Part shown: positions 1-23,074 of the stretch, piece by piece
Layout: each line of letters starts with the position of its first letter
Position numbering within the stretch: the stretch's first letter is position 1
Position numbers and translations under genes: made by a program
Notes under the pieces: generated by a model
What the model was told of the DNA's origin: nothing
The model's database searches: none
What the model saw: the letters and a program-made list of their open reading frames with translations, nothing else
Assembly (NCBI GenBank): GCA_009746045.1
Contig: RPFO01000418.1
Span: 518,501 to 582,500 of the forward strand
Origin: Mesostigma viride
Taxonomy: Eukaryota > Streptophyta > Mesostigmatophyceae > Mesostigmatales > Mesostigmataceae
DNA: 64,000 nucleotides
Reading direction: 5' to 3'

Positions 1-621
1 GAATGGCACGGAGTTGGCACGGAGTACTACGCTAATTAATCTCATACATACAAAACAGAAGTCGAAAACAAAGATCGTCTGCATCATGCCCCAGACCCTA
101 GCTGCACTAGATGCGATAGCATAATGTCAAAGCTGAATGTGTGAAAGAAAAGATAGCAGACAAAAAGGCGAAACCAAACGGACCCTCATACCACGTTAAA
201 GCCAGTTGTTCTTTCAGGATTATTGCCGGGAGATATGCGATGCCTACCTTTTATCGTAGCTTTATGTATGTCACTTCAGGCAGGCAGCTAGGCTCGATGG
301 CGGTGTAGAGTAAGGAAACAAGGCACCTTGCATTTATCCTGATATTCATGGTATAAACCAGAGCGGTCAGACCATCGTTGCATGCGGCCATTCAAAGAGA
401 GCTGATGCCTATCGCATGCGCATAATCCAGCCCCAATCCAGGGCTATGAAATGCACAAAGTTCAGCAAATCCATGGAAGGAGGACATTGATCTGCTATTA
501 GCCGAGGGAAGTATAAGGGCAAGAAATTGATGAAGAGGAGAGTTCGGGTATCCACGAGGCCACTTTGGGTACCATTAACAATTTGGTTCAGCACCGGTCA
601 CTATGTCTACAGCGTACGCAC
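1..621. other. Intron 9 of mannanase paralogue 1 (partial), no gene seen
   Basis: The stretch lies downstream, on the minus strand, of the last mannanase exon in the window. The final exon of this paralogue, which should encode the nucleophile segment, is not here, so it must lie beyond the left edge. I see no coding segment. Confidence 0.6.
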
Positions 622-10179
<9,558 letters not shown>

Positions 10180-10335
10180 GTGAGACCTGAGCCCGGCGCA
10201 GCTTGCACGTGCTCGACAACGGGCAGGCGGGTCCTTGCTGCGCTGTGCCGGCCGGTACAAAAAGTGTTTGCCATCCTGCGCAGAGTGCAACTTGGAGCAC
10301 TTGTCGCCATTCCTGTACAGAAAGGGGAGATGAAG
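10180..10335 (-). promoter_or_regulatory. Conserved proximal promoter/5' leader of mannanase paralogue 1
   Basis: The block upstream of the ATG resembles the block at 43260-43415 upstream of paralogue 2. Both carry GTGTTTGC, GCCATCCTGC and GCCATTCCTGTACAGAA in the same order on the plus strand. The retained similarity outside coding sequence suggests a duplicated promoter. No clear TATA box is conserved between the two. Confidence 0.45.
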
Positions 10336-12939
10336 GTAGCCATTCCTGACCGGAAATTAACAAGTTTCTCGCCACGCGGTCAACAAGGCCGACGCTACAG
10401 GAAATTCCTGCGCCGGCTCGTGGGTAATGCGGAATGCCAGCTCATTTGGGGGAATCAGCGCTCAAGTCGCTCAAGCCATTTTGCTTGACAGGACACGAAC
10501 AGGCCCACAAACTACGAAGGGCGGGGGAGCAGATGGCAGAAGTAGGTAGTAGGTACCAGCAAGTTACGGAAGGTTGTTGGTTATTAAAGGTTACAGAAAA
10601 GGTTACGTTCGATCCTGGTTCGATCGTGAATAATATGTGATCAACGGCCAGGCGTCGACAGGATGACTAGAGATGAGACCGGCCGCGAGCGCAACGTAGA
10701 ATACAGGATTCAGAATACTGTGGTGTCCCGAGCCTGCTGTAACTTATTTTGGTGAATGGTGATGCGTTTACATAAGATCGCCATACCGTGTTGCCTACCC
10801 AGAACCATGTCGACCTAATTAAGGACAACAATAATCTTCCGTTTGCGCCGGAATACAAGTTGAAGCCGGCGGGCGCGCGCAGTTATTGCGCATGTGCGCC
10901 CGGCAGAGCTCATTGCTGTTGCCCATTTTGAACCCATGAACTCTCGTCGTCAACCAGCCGAGGCGTCACCATGAATGGCGTGGAAGATCACAATTACCTG
11001 GCCCGGTCTTGAACGGTCAGACGTCCGCCCATGCCATATGCATGTGCTAGTTAGCTAGCATATAATTGTCGCGGTCGCCAGTTGCTTTGGACTCCCGGCC
11101 CTCTCGCGGGTATGAACCAACATCGCGCGTGTTCGACCCATCTCACGACGTGGAAGGCATGCGTTTCAGAACTAATGCAACGTGCGTCACCGTATAAATA
11201 TATCGGATTTGACATTATCATGATTTTACACACCTATGTTAATTGGGTCGTTTATAGATCGCAATGCTGCACCCGCACCCCTCCCTATTTAACAGATTTG
11301 ACCAGCTTCTCATGGTTTGACAAAGCTATAATACTATTGGGTCGTTTATAGATCGCAATGCTGCACGCGCACCCTTCCCTATTTCACGGATTCGACCATG
11401 AGCTTCTCATGGTTTGACAAGGCTTAGTAGCGCTATTATAATATATATTGGATCGTTTATAGATCGCAATGCTGCACCCGCACCCTGTTCCCTTGTATTA
11501 GCTCTAATTTTGCCCCGGCGTAGCGGGAGCAGTGGCAACTTCTGGATCTTGGCATTGCCGATCGCGACGTCACAACGATATATAGGCTTACGAACATCCA
11601 TGAATATGTGATGAGCTTACTGACCCAAGGCATGTGCGGATCCCCGCTGTGCAGTGCCCAGATATCTGCACAAGTTTGTTTTCTCATGCTCCCACACATG
11701 GGGTATAAGTCAGTTGTCACAAAGCCGAGCCATGCAATCACTCCGTCTCTCACGGCCTGTGCTCATGTGCAAAGGATACCGTTTGTTACTTATGAATGCG
11801 CTCATGTCATGCTGACTTTGTCAAGGAGGCAGGCGCCCTGCTGGATCACTTAATATTAAAGGCTACAAGCGCAGGATAATCGTGCTCCATCAACCCTCCA
11901 ATTTTATACAGCGTAGACATAGTATTGAGTACGTTCCCTTTTCACAACCTCTGACGTGAGGTTGCCCTTCCCAAGTTGGGCTGCACCTTACTCTCTAGAA
12001 GCATATTATATTACTCATCATCTAACTTTTTCTTCAAAGCTGCAAACTTTACTTCTGGTCTACTCTCTCCACAAACTTTAGCGTGGCAGCCACGGTGCTT
12101 GCGTGTTCAAGTCAAATGCTTGCTCAATCGACAATCTCTACACTTCCAACACTGTCAATCATGTTAACTTGAAGCAAGAATTTTCCACACATTTTTCTGG
12201 TGAATTCATCGTTCAGTATGTCGTTGATGTTTTGCATGCATGCTTGGGACATCACACATTACTGATAGGGACACAGCGCGTTATGAATAATTTACACAAA
12301 CTCACAACCTACGGAGGACGGCGCCTTGACCGAGGTGGCACCCCAAAACCCTTTATCACTTGAAGTTCATTTGCACAGTGATAAGTTATGACTGGGGGCA
12401 CTAAATAACATGCTTGGTGAGTTGTCCATGTAAGTGTTGGTTGGGGGTACTACCCCCATAAATACGTACGGCAATAATGCGCTATACATAGCAAAAGACA
12501 CTAATTATATAGATAGTAGGGCTGGGTATGCCCCAGCCAATGCCGGCATTTGTTTGCTTAAAGCTGTACGCAGCGTTTATAGTTCCCTGAGATTGTAGCT
12601 TGCTGAGCTATTCACATCATGGGAAGGGCAAAACCTCGAACAGTTATTAATTTCCCCGCAAAACGACCATTTGTTTCCGGACATTGGGAAAAACTTTTTA
12701 TAAACACGTAAAAAAAACTTTGAAATGCAGCGAAGATCCGTCTAACAGGGGAACAACTGCGTTCCAAGTCCCAGGTCATTCCGACAAGTCTCGCTCAAGT
12801 TATAACTGATTATGCGTGCTAAAACCTGTTCAAACATTATGTTTTGCTTATTAAGCAAAAGGACGTTTTTCTTTGTATAAGGCCACTTAGGCATGATGTT
12901 TTCCATTCAAAAAGCCTGAAAGCATGCCCTATAAATTAA
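10336..12939. other. Gene-poor spacer
   Basis: I find no convincing exon. A ~92-110-bp unit with TCGTTTATAGATCGCAATGC and CTTCTCATGGTTTGACAA recurs three times at about 11247-11500. The rest is unique AT-rich sequence. Confidence 0.5.
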
Positions 12940-13014
12940 TCAATTAATAATTAATAGACACGTGACTGCGTCACGTGAGCATAAGTCCTCAGTGGGAGGG
13001 GAACATATGGGATG
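12940..13014 (-). mobile_element. LINE 3' tail fragment, tail type 1
   Basis: On the minus strand it reads ACTGAGGACTTATGCTCACG, then a CACGTGAC / GTCACGTG hairpin, then a TTAA-rich tail. The same end occurs on the plus strand at about 53505-53563. Confidence 0.75.
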
Positions 13015-14400
13015 GAATTAATTATAATTAATTAATGAGACTCGTGCTCCCGTTGGGGAGTCACGGAGCATTAACCCCGATGGATGGATGGATGGGTGCA
13101 AACAGTCCTACCGGTCTAATCTATCTATATCAGCTACCTACAACCACTATCTAACAGCATTACTACCACGTCTATCTAAACAGCATCACGCTGCCCTAGT
13201 AGGGGAGCTGTCTGGCATGCCTCCCGTGGGTTTGCACACGCGGGCGCTTCCCCACAGGGGGGGGCTCGTTGTCCTCTATGACCTGGGCCAACTTGGCCTT
13301 GTCCATCATCTTCTTCCAAATCACGGAGAGGCCTAGGCCCCCCATGTCCTCTACTAGCTGTTCTCCCGGTACAGGAGGTATGGGATGGAATGGACAGGTG
13401 TAAGCTATCTAGTAGGTCCTAGTTACAGCCCTGGTTGCGGGCACCACGGCCCGAATCGCTATGAATGCCATAGGCGGTCACACGCGGAGCCCCCACAGAC
13501 TTGGGGGTGCCGGTCTCCTTCATCACTACTTGCCATCTATCCTTGCGTACCATCTCAGTGCCTCCAGATTACAGACAAACCAGGAGGCTGTCCGGGAGTG
13601 AGGCTGTGAGCCCGTCACGTCTAGGGTAGCACGTGTCCATGCCGAGTCTATCACGAAAAGTCCACGGGTGGCGGCCCTGCCGCGCGCGGCCTGGGGCACG
13701 CCAGGTGAGGACATATCGCCCAGGCTGGGCGGGCTTGGTGCCAGCTAGTCTATCTGATGTGTCTACCTGATCTGTGCAGGCCAGGAGCCATGCTAGGCCC
13801 AGGCGCCTGTGCCTAAGAATGTGGGAAACGTAGGGCAAATCAGCGTACAAATCCTCATTACTAATGTGCAAACCAAAGGGGATGTTAAGGGCCTTGCGCA
13901 GCATCTTGGTGACGGTGCCGTCGAGTCGTTGCTCCAGCTCCTGCGTCAGTGTCCTGAGGTCTCGGCGCCGTAGGTCAGGATCGTCAGAATGGCGACCTTG
14001 AAGAGGTCACGCCTGACGATCCGGGCTAGGGCGGGGTTGCTCCACCAGCGGCGGTGGTCATGCCGGAGTTGCGCCCGTGTCGTCATGTCGTCCTCGCAGT
14101 CGGGAAGCCAACTGCCGAGCAGCTTGAAGCGGCCTGAAGTAGGGTAGTTGACCTCGGTGTCGTCTACTAAGAGGCGGAGTGTGAGTGGGGGCCCGGCCAT
14201 GCCGAGGGCCAGGGCCTCCGTTCTGGGGCTGATTTCTAGACCAACCGCCCGAGCCTCCAGCGCCAGGCAGTCCAGCCAAAGTTAATCGGGCAGACTCGGG
14301 CTTCTCGATGAGCGTGACGTCGTCGGCATAAATGAGGTCAGCTACTGAGTAAGTTCTGCTTGTTAGTCGACCCCCCTTCCCCAAGCTCATTCGTGATCGC
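13015..14400 (-). mobile_element. 5'-truncated non-LTR retrotransposon (LINE), tail type 2
   Basis: Minus-strand fragments of a reverse transcriptase and its C-terminal region. The RT motif C is visible as LIYADDVTLIEKPES near 14330, followed by DLFKVAILTILTYGAET near 13990 and HISNEDLYADLPYVSHI near 13860. The parts lie in different frames, so the copy is dead. The 3' end is a short (CATC)n, GGGGTTAATGCTCC, a hairpin containing GACTCCCCAACGGGAG, and a (TTAA)n tail at 13015-13075. The 5' end is lost at about 14400. Confidence 0.85.
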
Positions 14401-14992
14401 TAGGCCAGGGGCGCGGCCTGCAATGCTAGCAAAGAGAGCACGTGCCTGGCGCATAACATAATCCACTACAATAATAGATTAATAGCATGCCCTATACTAG
14501 ATCACAAAACATAAGCAAACGGCTAGGCTCCTCATCTGCCCTCACCTGCCCTCGGTGGCATGGCCAACCTTGCCAGCGCAAGCATAGCAACACGATCGCC
14601 ACGGGCATGCATACATGCCAAGCTAGGGAGCATACATTATACTCAACCCAAGGTTACCTTGAAAAATCTTCAGAACCAAGCCACTCAGCAAAACTATGAC
14701 CAAAAGCACATATAAATAACTCTTGCACACTGATGACGACACATGCTCAAGGTTGGGGGTCACTGTGACACGCACTGATGGGTTTCCTAGACGACCACCT
14801 GACAAGGCGCTAAGGACCACTCAGTAACCAAGTAAACACAATCACACTTTACATGCCATCCAACATGCATCAAATACATGCTGAATATATGTTATTCAAA
14901 GTACAAAGGGGTGGCCACACACCTCATCATACCCCTTCACCATGCATCCCTCGAGCATGGCCACTCAGACAGATTTATAAACATGTGAATAG
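14401..14992. other. Spacer, nothing recognised
   Basis: Unique sequence between a truncated LINE and a trinucleotide array. No supported exon. Confidence 0.4.
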
Positions 14993-15291
<299 letters not shown>

Positions 15292-16657
15292 CCGCACTAA
15301 AATTCCTAACCAGCCTATTCTATTTTTCTCCCAGGTTAGAGTGTATAGGTTTATGCCTGAACCAAGCTAATCAACACAGCAACAACTGCCCTGCCCGATT
15401 GAGATGGGCAACAAACTGGAACTATGGAGGGCAATGAACCAAGGAGATCATGGCATATACAAAGCTAGCATGCAGTCAACCATGTCAACCATGCATGGTT
15501 GGCTTAGCACATTGCAGTCTTTTCACATCATTATATCAAGGGAAAGCTCAAACAAACCAATGGTGGCAGCATGCAGCGCTAGCCTATCTACATGCAGTCA
15601 CACAAATGCAATATATCTCCAACATGATCGTCAATAAAACACTTCCTCCCCTGCTCGATAAAATCAATGCGATGGGAAAGCCATTGGTGAAACCATTGGC
15701 GGCCCTCCAGCGCATGAGCCGGTGCTGTGCATGATGCCGCTGCGAATAGAGGGTGCGTCACTCTCACACAAACAGAAGCGTCCATACGCACAACATCCTT
15801 GCCAGAACACGTTTTATGAAATGCCTTAAACCTTCCCGAGAAGCTATAGGCTGCGACTGATGAAGCAGCCCTGATCACGACATCATAAAAATAATATAAA
15901 GCTGCCAGGTATTCGACAACACCCCGGCAAGCAACGTACGGCGAGCTAGCTGGCGGGAAATGCCCCAAAAGAACTCAAAAAACTTCGAACGATGAGCTCA
16001 TAGAAGAAAGAACTGATAGCACATAACATTCGCGACAAATCTGTACCTTGTCCTCGTAGATCCCCCACCCAGGCGCGCAACAACGGCCGTTCTCCTCCCA
16101 TATGGAAGGTTCCGACATGCACTGCGCAGGCCTGAAGAATTACTTACCGAGAATGGCCGAACATGTAGCAAAAAGCACCATTCGGCTTGGAATTCAATGC
16201 TACTGATATTAATGCATCCTTCACGGTCGAAAAAAGCCCCACAAAACTGCGAATTTACTGCCGCTATCACGAATATTCTATTTTATTCCACGCGACCAAA
16301 AAATGCAGTTTACCCCCCATGCCGATGGCAGTAAAAGAAAGCAGCGATATTGTAAACCAGCTACTTGCCGCCACAACCCAACATCATTAATTAAATCATC
16401 GTCTTCAACATTCGAGCATTTTTTTTGCATTTCTCTTGCCCTACATTGCTAGTTTCGCCTATAAACGCAGTCGCCATACGGCCACTTCCGCAATGGGTGC
16501 GCGCACTGTGCACCCACTTTTCACGGTACGGCTCGTTCCGCTAATTTTTTCACGCGGAAAATATTCACCGCGCCACGTCCCCTAAAGCCAAGGCTGGGGC
16601 TCGTAAACAGCTCACTTTCTTGCGGACGTAGTGTATTTCGTTTCGTTTCCTCCCACC
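15292..16657. other. Spacer, nothing recognised
   Basis: Only short, unsupported frames. No splice-consistent coding run was found. Confidence 0.4.
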
Positions 16658-19012
16658 CTCCTTCCCTCCCTCCCTCCCTCCCTCCCTCCCTCCTCCTCCC
16701 TCCCTCCCTCCTCCCTCCCTCCCTCCCTCCTCCCTCCTCCTCCCTCCCTCCCTCCCTCCCTCCCTCCCTCCCTCCCTCCCTCCCTCCCTCCCTCCCTCTC
16801 CCTCCCTCCCTCCCTCCCTCCCTCCTCCCTCCTCCCTCCCTCCTCCCTCCCTCCCTCCCTCCCTCCTCCCTCCCTCCTCCTCCCTCCCTCCTCCCTCCCT
16901 CCCTCCCTCCCTCCCTCCCTCCCTCCCTCCCTCCCTCCCTCCCTCCCTCCCTCCCTCCCCGATCCCTCCTCCTCCCTCCCTCCCTCCCTCCCTCCCTCCC
17001 TCCCTCCCTCCCTCCCTCCTCCCTCCTCCCTCCCTCCCTCCCTCCCTCCCTCCCTCCCTCCTCCCTCCTCGATCCCTCCCTCCCTCCCTCCCTCCCTCCC
17101 TCCCTCCCTCCCTCCCTCCCTCCCTCCCTCCCTCCCTCCGCCTCCCTCCCTCCCTCCCTCCCTCCCTCCCTCCCTCCCTCCCTCCCTCCCTCCCTCCCTC
17201 CCTCCCTCCCTCCCTCCCTCCTCCCCCTCCCTCCCTCCCTCCTCCCTCCCTCCCTCCCTCCCTCCCTCCCTCCCTCCCTCCCTCCCTCCTCCCTCCCTCC
17301 CTCCTCCCTCCCTCCCTCCCTCCCTCCCTCCCTCCCTCCTCCCTCCCTCCCTCCTCCTCCCTCCTCCCTCCTCCCTCCCTCCCTCCAGTCCCTCCCTCCC
17401 TCCCTCCCTCCTCCCTCCCTCCCTCCTCCCTCCCTCCAGTCCCTCCCTCCCTCCCTCCTCCTTCCTCCCTCCCTCCTCCCTCCCTCCCTCCCTCCTCCCT
17501 CCCTCCCTCCCTCCTCCCTCCCTCCCTCCCTCCCTCCCTCCTCCCTCCCTCCCTCCCTCCCTCCCTCCCTCCTCCCTCCCTCCTCCCTCCCTCCCTCCCT
17601 CCCTCCCTCCCTCCCTCCCTCCCTTATAGCTCCCTCCCTCCCTCCTCCCTCCCTCCCTCCCTCCCTCCCTCCCTCCCTCCCTCCCTCCCTCCCTCCCTCC
17701 CTCCCTCCTCCTCCCTCCCTCCCTCCCTCCCTCCCTCCCTCCCTCCCTCCCTCCCTCCCTCCCCTCCTCCCTCCCTCCCTCCCTCGATCCCTCCCTCCCT
17801 CCCTCCCTCCCTCCCTCCCTCCTCCCTCCCTCCCTCCCTCCCTCCCTCCCTCCCTCCCCTCCCTCCCTCCTCCCTCCCTCCCTCCCTCCCCTCCCTCCCT
17901 CCCTCCCTCCCTCCCTCCCTCCCTCCCTCCCTCCCTCCCTCCCTCCCTCCCTCCCTCCCTCCCTCCCTCCCTCCCTCCCTCCTCCCTCCCTCCTCCTCCC
18001 TCCTCCCTCCCTCCTCCCTCCTCCCTCCCTCCCTCCTCCCTCCCTCCCTCCCTCCCTCCCTCCCTCCTCCCTCCTCCCTCCCTCCCTCCCTCCCTCCCTC
18101 CCTCCTCCCTCCCTCCCTCCCTCCCTCCTCCCTCCCTCCCTCCCTCCCTCCTCCCTCCCTCCCTCCCTCCCTCCTCCCTCCCTCCCTCCCTCCCTCCCTC
18201 CCTCCCTCCCTCCCTCCCTCCCTCCTCCCTCCTCCCTCCCTCCCTCCCTCCCTCCCTCCCTCCCTCCCTCCCTCCCTCCCTCCCTCCCCTCCTCCCTCCC
18301 TCCCTCCTCCTCCCTCCCTCCCTCCCTCCCTCCCTCCCTCCTCCCTCCCTCCCTCCCTCCCTCCTCCCTCCCTCCCTCCCTCCCTCCCTCCCTCCTCCCT
18401 CCCTCCCTCCCTCCCTCCTCCCTCCCTCCCTCCCTCCCTCCTCCCTCCCTCCCTCCTCCCTCCTCCCTCCCTCCTCCCTCCCTCCCTCCTCCCTCCCTCC
18501 CTCCCTCCCTCCCTCCCTCCCTCCTCCCTCCCTCCCTCCCTCCCTCCTCCCTCCCTCCCTCCTCCCTCCCTCCCTCCCTCCCTCCCTCCCTCCCTCCTCC
18601 CTCCCTCCCTCCCTCCTCCCTCCCTCCCTCCCTCCCTCCCTCCCTCCTCCCTCCCTCCCTCCCTCCCTCCCTCCCTCCCTCCCTCCCTCCCTCCCTCCCT
18701 CCCTCCTCCCTCCCTCCCTCCCTCCCTCCCTCCCTCCCTCCCTCCCTCCCTCCCTCCCTCCTCCCTCCCTCCCTCCCTCCCTCCCTCCCTCCCTCCTCCC
18801 TCCCTCCCTCCCTCCCTCCTCCCTCCCTCCCTCCTCCCTCCCTCCTCCCTCCCTCCCTCCCTCCCTCCCTCCCTCCCTCCGTCCCTCCTCGTCCCTCCCT
18901 CCCTCCCTCCCTCCCTCCCTCCCTCCCTCCCTCCCTCCCTCCCTCCCTCCCTCCCTCCCTCCCTCCCTCCCCCCTCCCTCCCTCCCTCCCTCCCTCCCTC
19001 CCTCCCTCCTCC
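16658..19012. repeat. 2.35-kb (CCCT)n array with CCT phase slips
   Basis: Tetranucleotide CCCT with frequent single-base contractions to CCT, and rare interruptions (GATCC, AGTCC, TTATAG, CGTC). The minus strand is (AGGG)n and could form G-quadruplexes. The 870-codon open frame across it is spurious. Confidence 0.98.
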
Positions 19013-19190
19013 CTCCACTATACTTTTCGTCCGAGGGTAGTAAAAAGGATCCGAGGCGTAAATTACGAGGTCTTATCTTACTACCTAGATACGAGGCGTG
19101 AGATCCAACGCCGTAATCATTACTACCTATCATCCTACGTAGTAATTTTACTAGCCGTAAGTAAGAGTAACGTTACGACTGCACATCTTT
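19013..19190. repeat. Flank unit shared with the second (CCCT)n array
   Basis: The sequence starting CACTATACTTTTCGTCCGAG and continuing GGTAGTAAAAAGGATCCGAG is repeated, inverted, at about 31030-31098 beside the other (CCCT)n array. Further on it becomes rich in TTACTACC. Confidence 0.8.
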
Positions 19191-19522
19191 GGTAGTACAT
19201 TACCGACAGAGTAAATTACCGCGACGGGTCTTGGTTGGTAATCTACCACCTGTAGATTAGGTGCCAGTGATCCGATGCTGTAAGATACGTTTCAGTAAGT
19301 TACTTCGGGGATCTTTGCCTGTACACGGCCAGATGGATAATTATATTGTAATGGAGAAGTGGGAGAACGTGCGTGTCTATTAGCAAATGCAGCGAAATAT
19401 AAAAATGTAGTTATCAGCCTTTTTCGCCTATTCAGCAGTTGTCGTTGTCGGCCGTTGTCATTAAGCGGCTATAGATTATGTGTGCTGGGGCCGGTGAAAA
19501 GACGCTAGCAAAGTTCGTCTGA

Positions 19523-20633
19523 ATGGCGTCCAATAGAGGGGATTTTATTCTTAGTGGATTGTTGGACGAGGAGAAGGCGAGGTTGCTGGCGGAGAATGCG
19601 AAAGAGCAGAGGGAAGCAGCGGAAGCCGTGCGTGGAAGATGAGGTAACGGGATGGAGTGTGGGCCCTGGCTTCTGGTTATGAAATGATGGCGGTTGCAGG
19701 CCAGCCGTGCTCGCTGGTAATGGGTGCGTGGTGTTGAAATCCAAGTTCTGCGCGTATTCTGTTTTTTGGTCAATGATTGAAGGGATGTCGCCTTGTTTTA
19801 TTTTTGTGCATCTGCGTCCCGTCGTGACTGCCTCGTCATGGACGCCCAGGGGTAGAAGTTCGAACGAGGGAATGATTTTTCAAACGCCTGGATATGTTAT
19901 GATAGTACGAATAAATGGTAATGGGTAGAGGCGGCCAAAATTTTGTTGGAAGTGTGCCAACGCCGCACATACGACTTGAACAACCCTAGGTATCTTAGGA
20001 AAAGGAAACACGGATACGTCGGAGTGGAGGAAGAGGAAGACGATGACGATGGTGAAGACGGAGAGGTTTACAATGGAGGCCTTGAGAATGGGGAGACATT
20101 GAATCAGGAGAGCAGGGTAGCGGTGAGTGGCCCGTCATGAATTACATTGTGGTTGCAGTTGTTAGCGAGGCGTGTTGATTGCTTCTTGCCGCGGGTAATC
20201 GCTAGCGCGCATAACCTTCTTTTTTCAACAGGTGTTCTGGTGCATTGACTGCCGCAAAGCAATTAATGGGACTGATTATGTGCCTATCATGCCGTTTGGG
20301 AATCATACATTGCCAACATTTCGTGTTTAGAAGGCGCGCCTTCAGAAGCATATTCAGCACCGCACGAGCCAGGTGCTGAAGGCGTGCTTGGAGAGGAAGG
20401 GGTATAAAGTGCGCATGACCGCATCGAAGAAGAAGAAGCAGCAGGAATCGGGCAAGACCATGATAACCGAGCCAGGATTGGCTTTCGTGCATGCAGTACA
20501 TGGTGCGGCGCAGGCAGTGAATGCTGCATCGATTGCAGCGGTGCAGCCTGTGGCCATGGCGGTGCAGGGCGCGGGTCCTGAAGTGTGGGCGTTGGCGAAG
20601 CAGATTCACGATGCTGTCATGGCCACGTTGTGA
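19523..20633 (+). CDS. Predicted three-exon gene of unknown function
   Basis: Not recognised. Exon 1 (19523-19627) starts MASNRGDFILSGLLDEEKAR and ends at donor GTGCGT. Exon 2 (19931-20122) is phase 0, contains RRTYDLNNPRYLRKRKHG and an acidic run, and ends at donor GTGAGT. Exon 3 (20331-20633) follows TTTAG and contains a basic KKKK patch and an Ala/Val-rich helix. Together they give 199 codons. Support is compositional (charged, helix-like, non-repetitive residues) plus compatible splice phases. An alternative terminal exon after TTTCAACAG at about 20232 (start VFWCIDCRKAINGTDY) is also plausible, and exons could continue to 21949. Treat the structure as a hypothesis. Confidence 0.4.
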
Positions 20634-20699
20634 AGCCAAGGAATGGGTGTTGGTTCCAGTCAGGTGCCTCGCCCGGAGGAAGCTTTTCTGCTGTAAGCA

Positions 20700-20810
20700 G
20701 AGGTGCGGCATCAAGCATTTGCAATCGCCATGAGAGCAGTGGAGATGTCAGCGGCATGAAGCATTTGCAATCGCCATGAGAGCAGTGGAGATGTCTGCGG
20801 CATTGGGAGA
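20700..20810. repeat. About 49-bp tandem duplication
   Basis: GCATTTGCAATCGCCATGAG with AGCAGTGGAGATGTC occurs twice in tandem downstream of the predicted gene. Confidence 0.85.
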
Positions 20811-21829
20811 TCTGCAGACAATTGCAGGAGGACATTGTGCGGTACGCTTGTAGGGTGTATGCTGTGTTGTTCCGCTCGCTAATGGACATGTGCCCCTGTA
20901 ACCTCTTCCAGGCTAGTATCTGCTATCCACCTCTTCAGGCTTGAAAAGTAAATTGCTGTACGGTTCACAATTGGCATGGCTTGACATGCACGCGTCCTTG
21001 ACTGTGGTCTGCATGGGTTTGGGGTTTAGCGGTTTACATCAGACTCTGCTGTGTGTCTGCTTAATCAGCCGACGTGTCACATGGGGACAGCAACGGCGCT
21101 GGGATGCAGCCCGGTGTGAATGCGAGTAAGGTACGCGCTGTCATGCATGGCGGATGGGGCGTGGAAGCCACGACCCACGTTTTTGTGTGTGCACGGGGGG
21201 CTAGGGGGCAAGTCGTTGTGTTGCTGCCATCCATATGGCCATGGATATGCGGGAAGCTTTCCCTGTACCCATACTTAATGATGCATGGACTGGTTGTGAC
21301 AGCCAAGGGTTTAGCTGTCGTGGGTTTGCTGAGTGATCATGGCAGTCTGCTAGGCTGGTGCTAGAACAGCAATAGCGCGGTTACTGCTATGTCTTGCCCG
21401 TGCTAACTGATGCTGCAGCCATGCGTGGAGCGCGAATCGTCCCGAGAGGAGAAGGAGGAGGCGGGGCCGGTGCACCCATGGGCAGGGCCGGAGAAGAAGG
21501 ACGCGGAGCACCCAGTGTGGGAGAAGGAGAAGGCGGGGAAGCACTGAAGCTCCACCCCATGTCAGGCCTCTAGTATAGGTGCCAGTTAACTAAACCCATG
21601 CACGTGCAGGTTGTAGCTCAGAATGTATTTAAAATCATATGCCCCTTTTCAGGTATATGTGTAACAGTGACTCCCAACGGATATATGTTCCTAATTTATT
21701 AAATTCTTACTGAATAATTGTTGTCTTTATGAACCCATGAAGAGCAAAGCCCGGTGGGGAGTACATGTAACGCATTACCACGAGAAGGGGTCCCCACACC
21801 GCATTTCTTCGCTCTCTGTTCCTATGCAG

Positions 21830-21949
21830 AACAAGAAGAGGTGGAAGACCAATGTCCCGGCTCACACGCCAGCCCATGTGGGTAAGCCCCCTCCCCCAAA
21901 GCGGAAGGGGCGCTTTGGGGAGAAGTGTAGTGAGGATTTTGTAGACTAG
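21830..21949 (+). CDS. Possible terminal exon, unknown product
   Basis: A good acceptor (CTCTCTGTTCCTATGCAG) is followed by 39 basic, Pro-rich codons (starting NKKRWKTNVPAHTPAHVGKP) and a TAG stop. It may be the last exon of the gene beginning at 19523, or an independent gene. The evidence is one splice site plus composition only. Confidence 0.3.
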   Translation, partial: NKKRWKTNVPAHTPAHVGKPPPPKRKGRFGEKCSEDFVD

Positions 21950-22183
21950 ATAGCACTAACTTACTTACACCAGACCTGGCAATAAACAAGCATTGATGGG
22001 ATGGACCCAGCGATACATAATGGGCGTGCATGCGTAAAAAATATACACTATGCATGGCCCAATGGGCATGCATTCAAATAATTACAAATGAAGGCCGCCA
22101 TGAGAGCACTGAAGCTAAACCAGACCGGGCCACAATTAACCCTCCAGCACCAAAGTTCCACTGCATCATGTAAGACAAGCCTG

Positions 22184-23074
22184 ACATCCATCCATCCATC
22201 CATCCATCCATCCATCCATCCATCCATCCATCCATCCATCCATCCATCCATCCATCCATCCATCCATCCATCCATCCATCCATCCATCCATCCATCCATC
22301 CATCCATCCATCCATCCATCCATCCATCCATCCATCCATCCATCCATCCATCCATCCATCCATCCATCCATCCATCCATCCATCCATCCATCCATCCATC
22401 CATCCATCCATCCATCCATCCATCCATCCATCCATCCATCCATCCATCCATCCATCCATCCATCCATCCATCCATCCATCCATCCATCCATCCATCCATC
22501 CATCCATCCATCCATCCATCCATCCATCCATCCATCCATCCATCCATCCATCCATCCATCCATCCATCCATCCATCCATCCATCCATCCATCCATCCATC
22601 CATCCATCCATCCATCCATCCATCCATCCATCCATCCATCCATCCATCCATCCATCCATCCATCCATCCATCCATCCATCCATCCATCCATCCATCCATC
22701 CATCCATCCATCCATCCATCCATCCATCCATCCATCCATCCATCCATCCATCCATCCATCCATCCATCCATCCATCCATCCATCCATCCATCCATCCATC
22801 CATCCATCCATCCATCCATCCATCCATCCATCCATCCATCCATCCATCCATCCATCCATCCATCCATCCATCCATCCATCCATCCATCCATCCATCCATC
22901 CATCCATCCATCCATCCATCCATCCATCCATCCATCCATCCATCCATCCATCCATCCATCCATCCATCCATCCATCCATCCATCCATCCATCCATCCATC
23001 CATCCATCCATCCATCCATCCATCCATCCATCCATCCATCCATCCATCCATCCATCCATCCATCCATCCATCCA
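22184..23074. repeat. About 890-bp (CATC)n array
   Basis: An uninterrupted tetranucleotide array of some 220 units. It abuts a LINE 3' fragment on its right, in place of the upstream LINE sequence. Confidence 0.98.

Noticed and set aside
10590-10640. tRNA-like GGTTCGATC
   Set aside because: A T-arm-like box occurs without a matching A box, acceptor stem or anticodon arm.
16521-19133. 870-codon Gly/Arg/Glu frame on the minus strand
   Set aside because: It is a translation of the (CCCT)n satellite. Pure repeats without stops are open in several frames.
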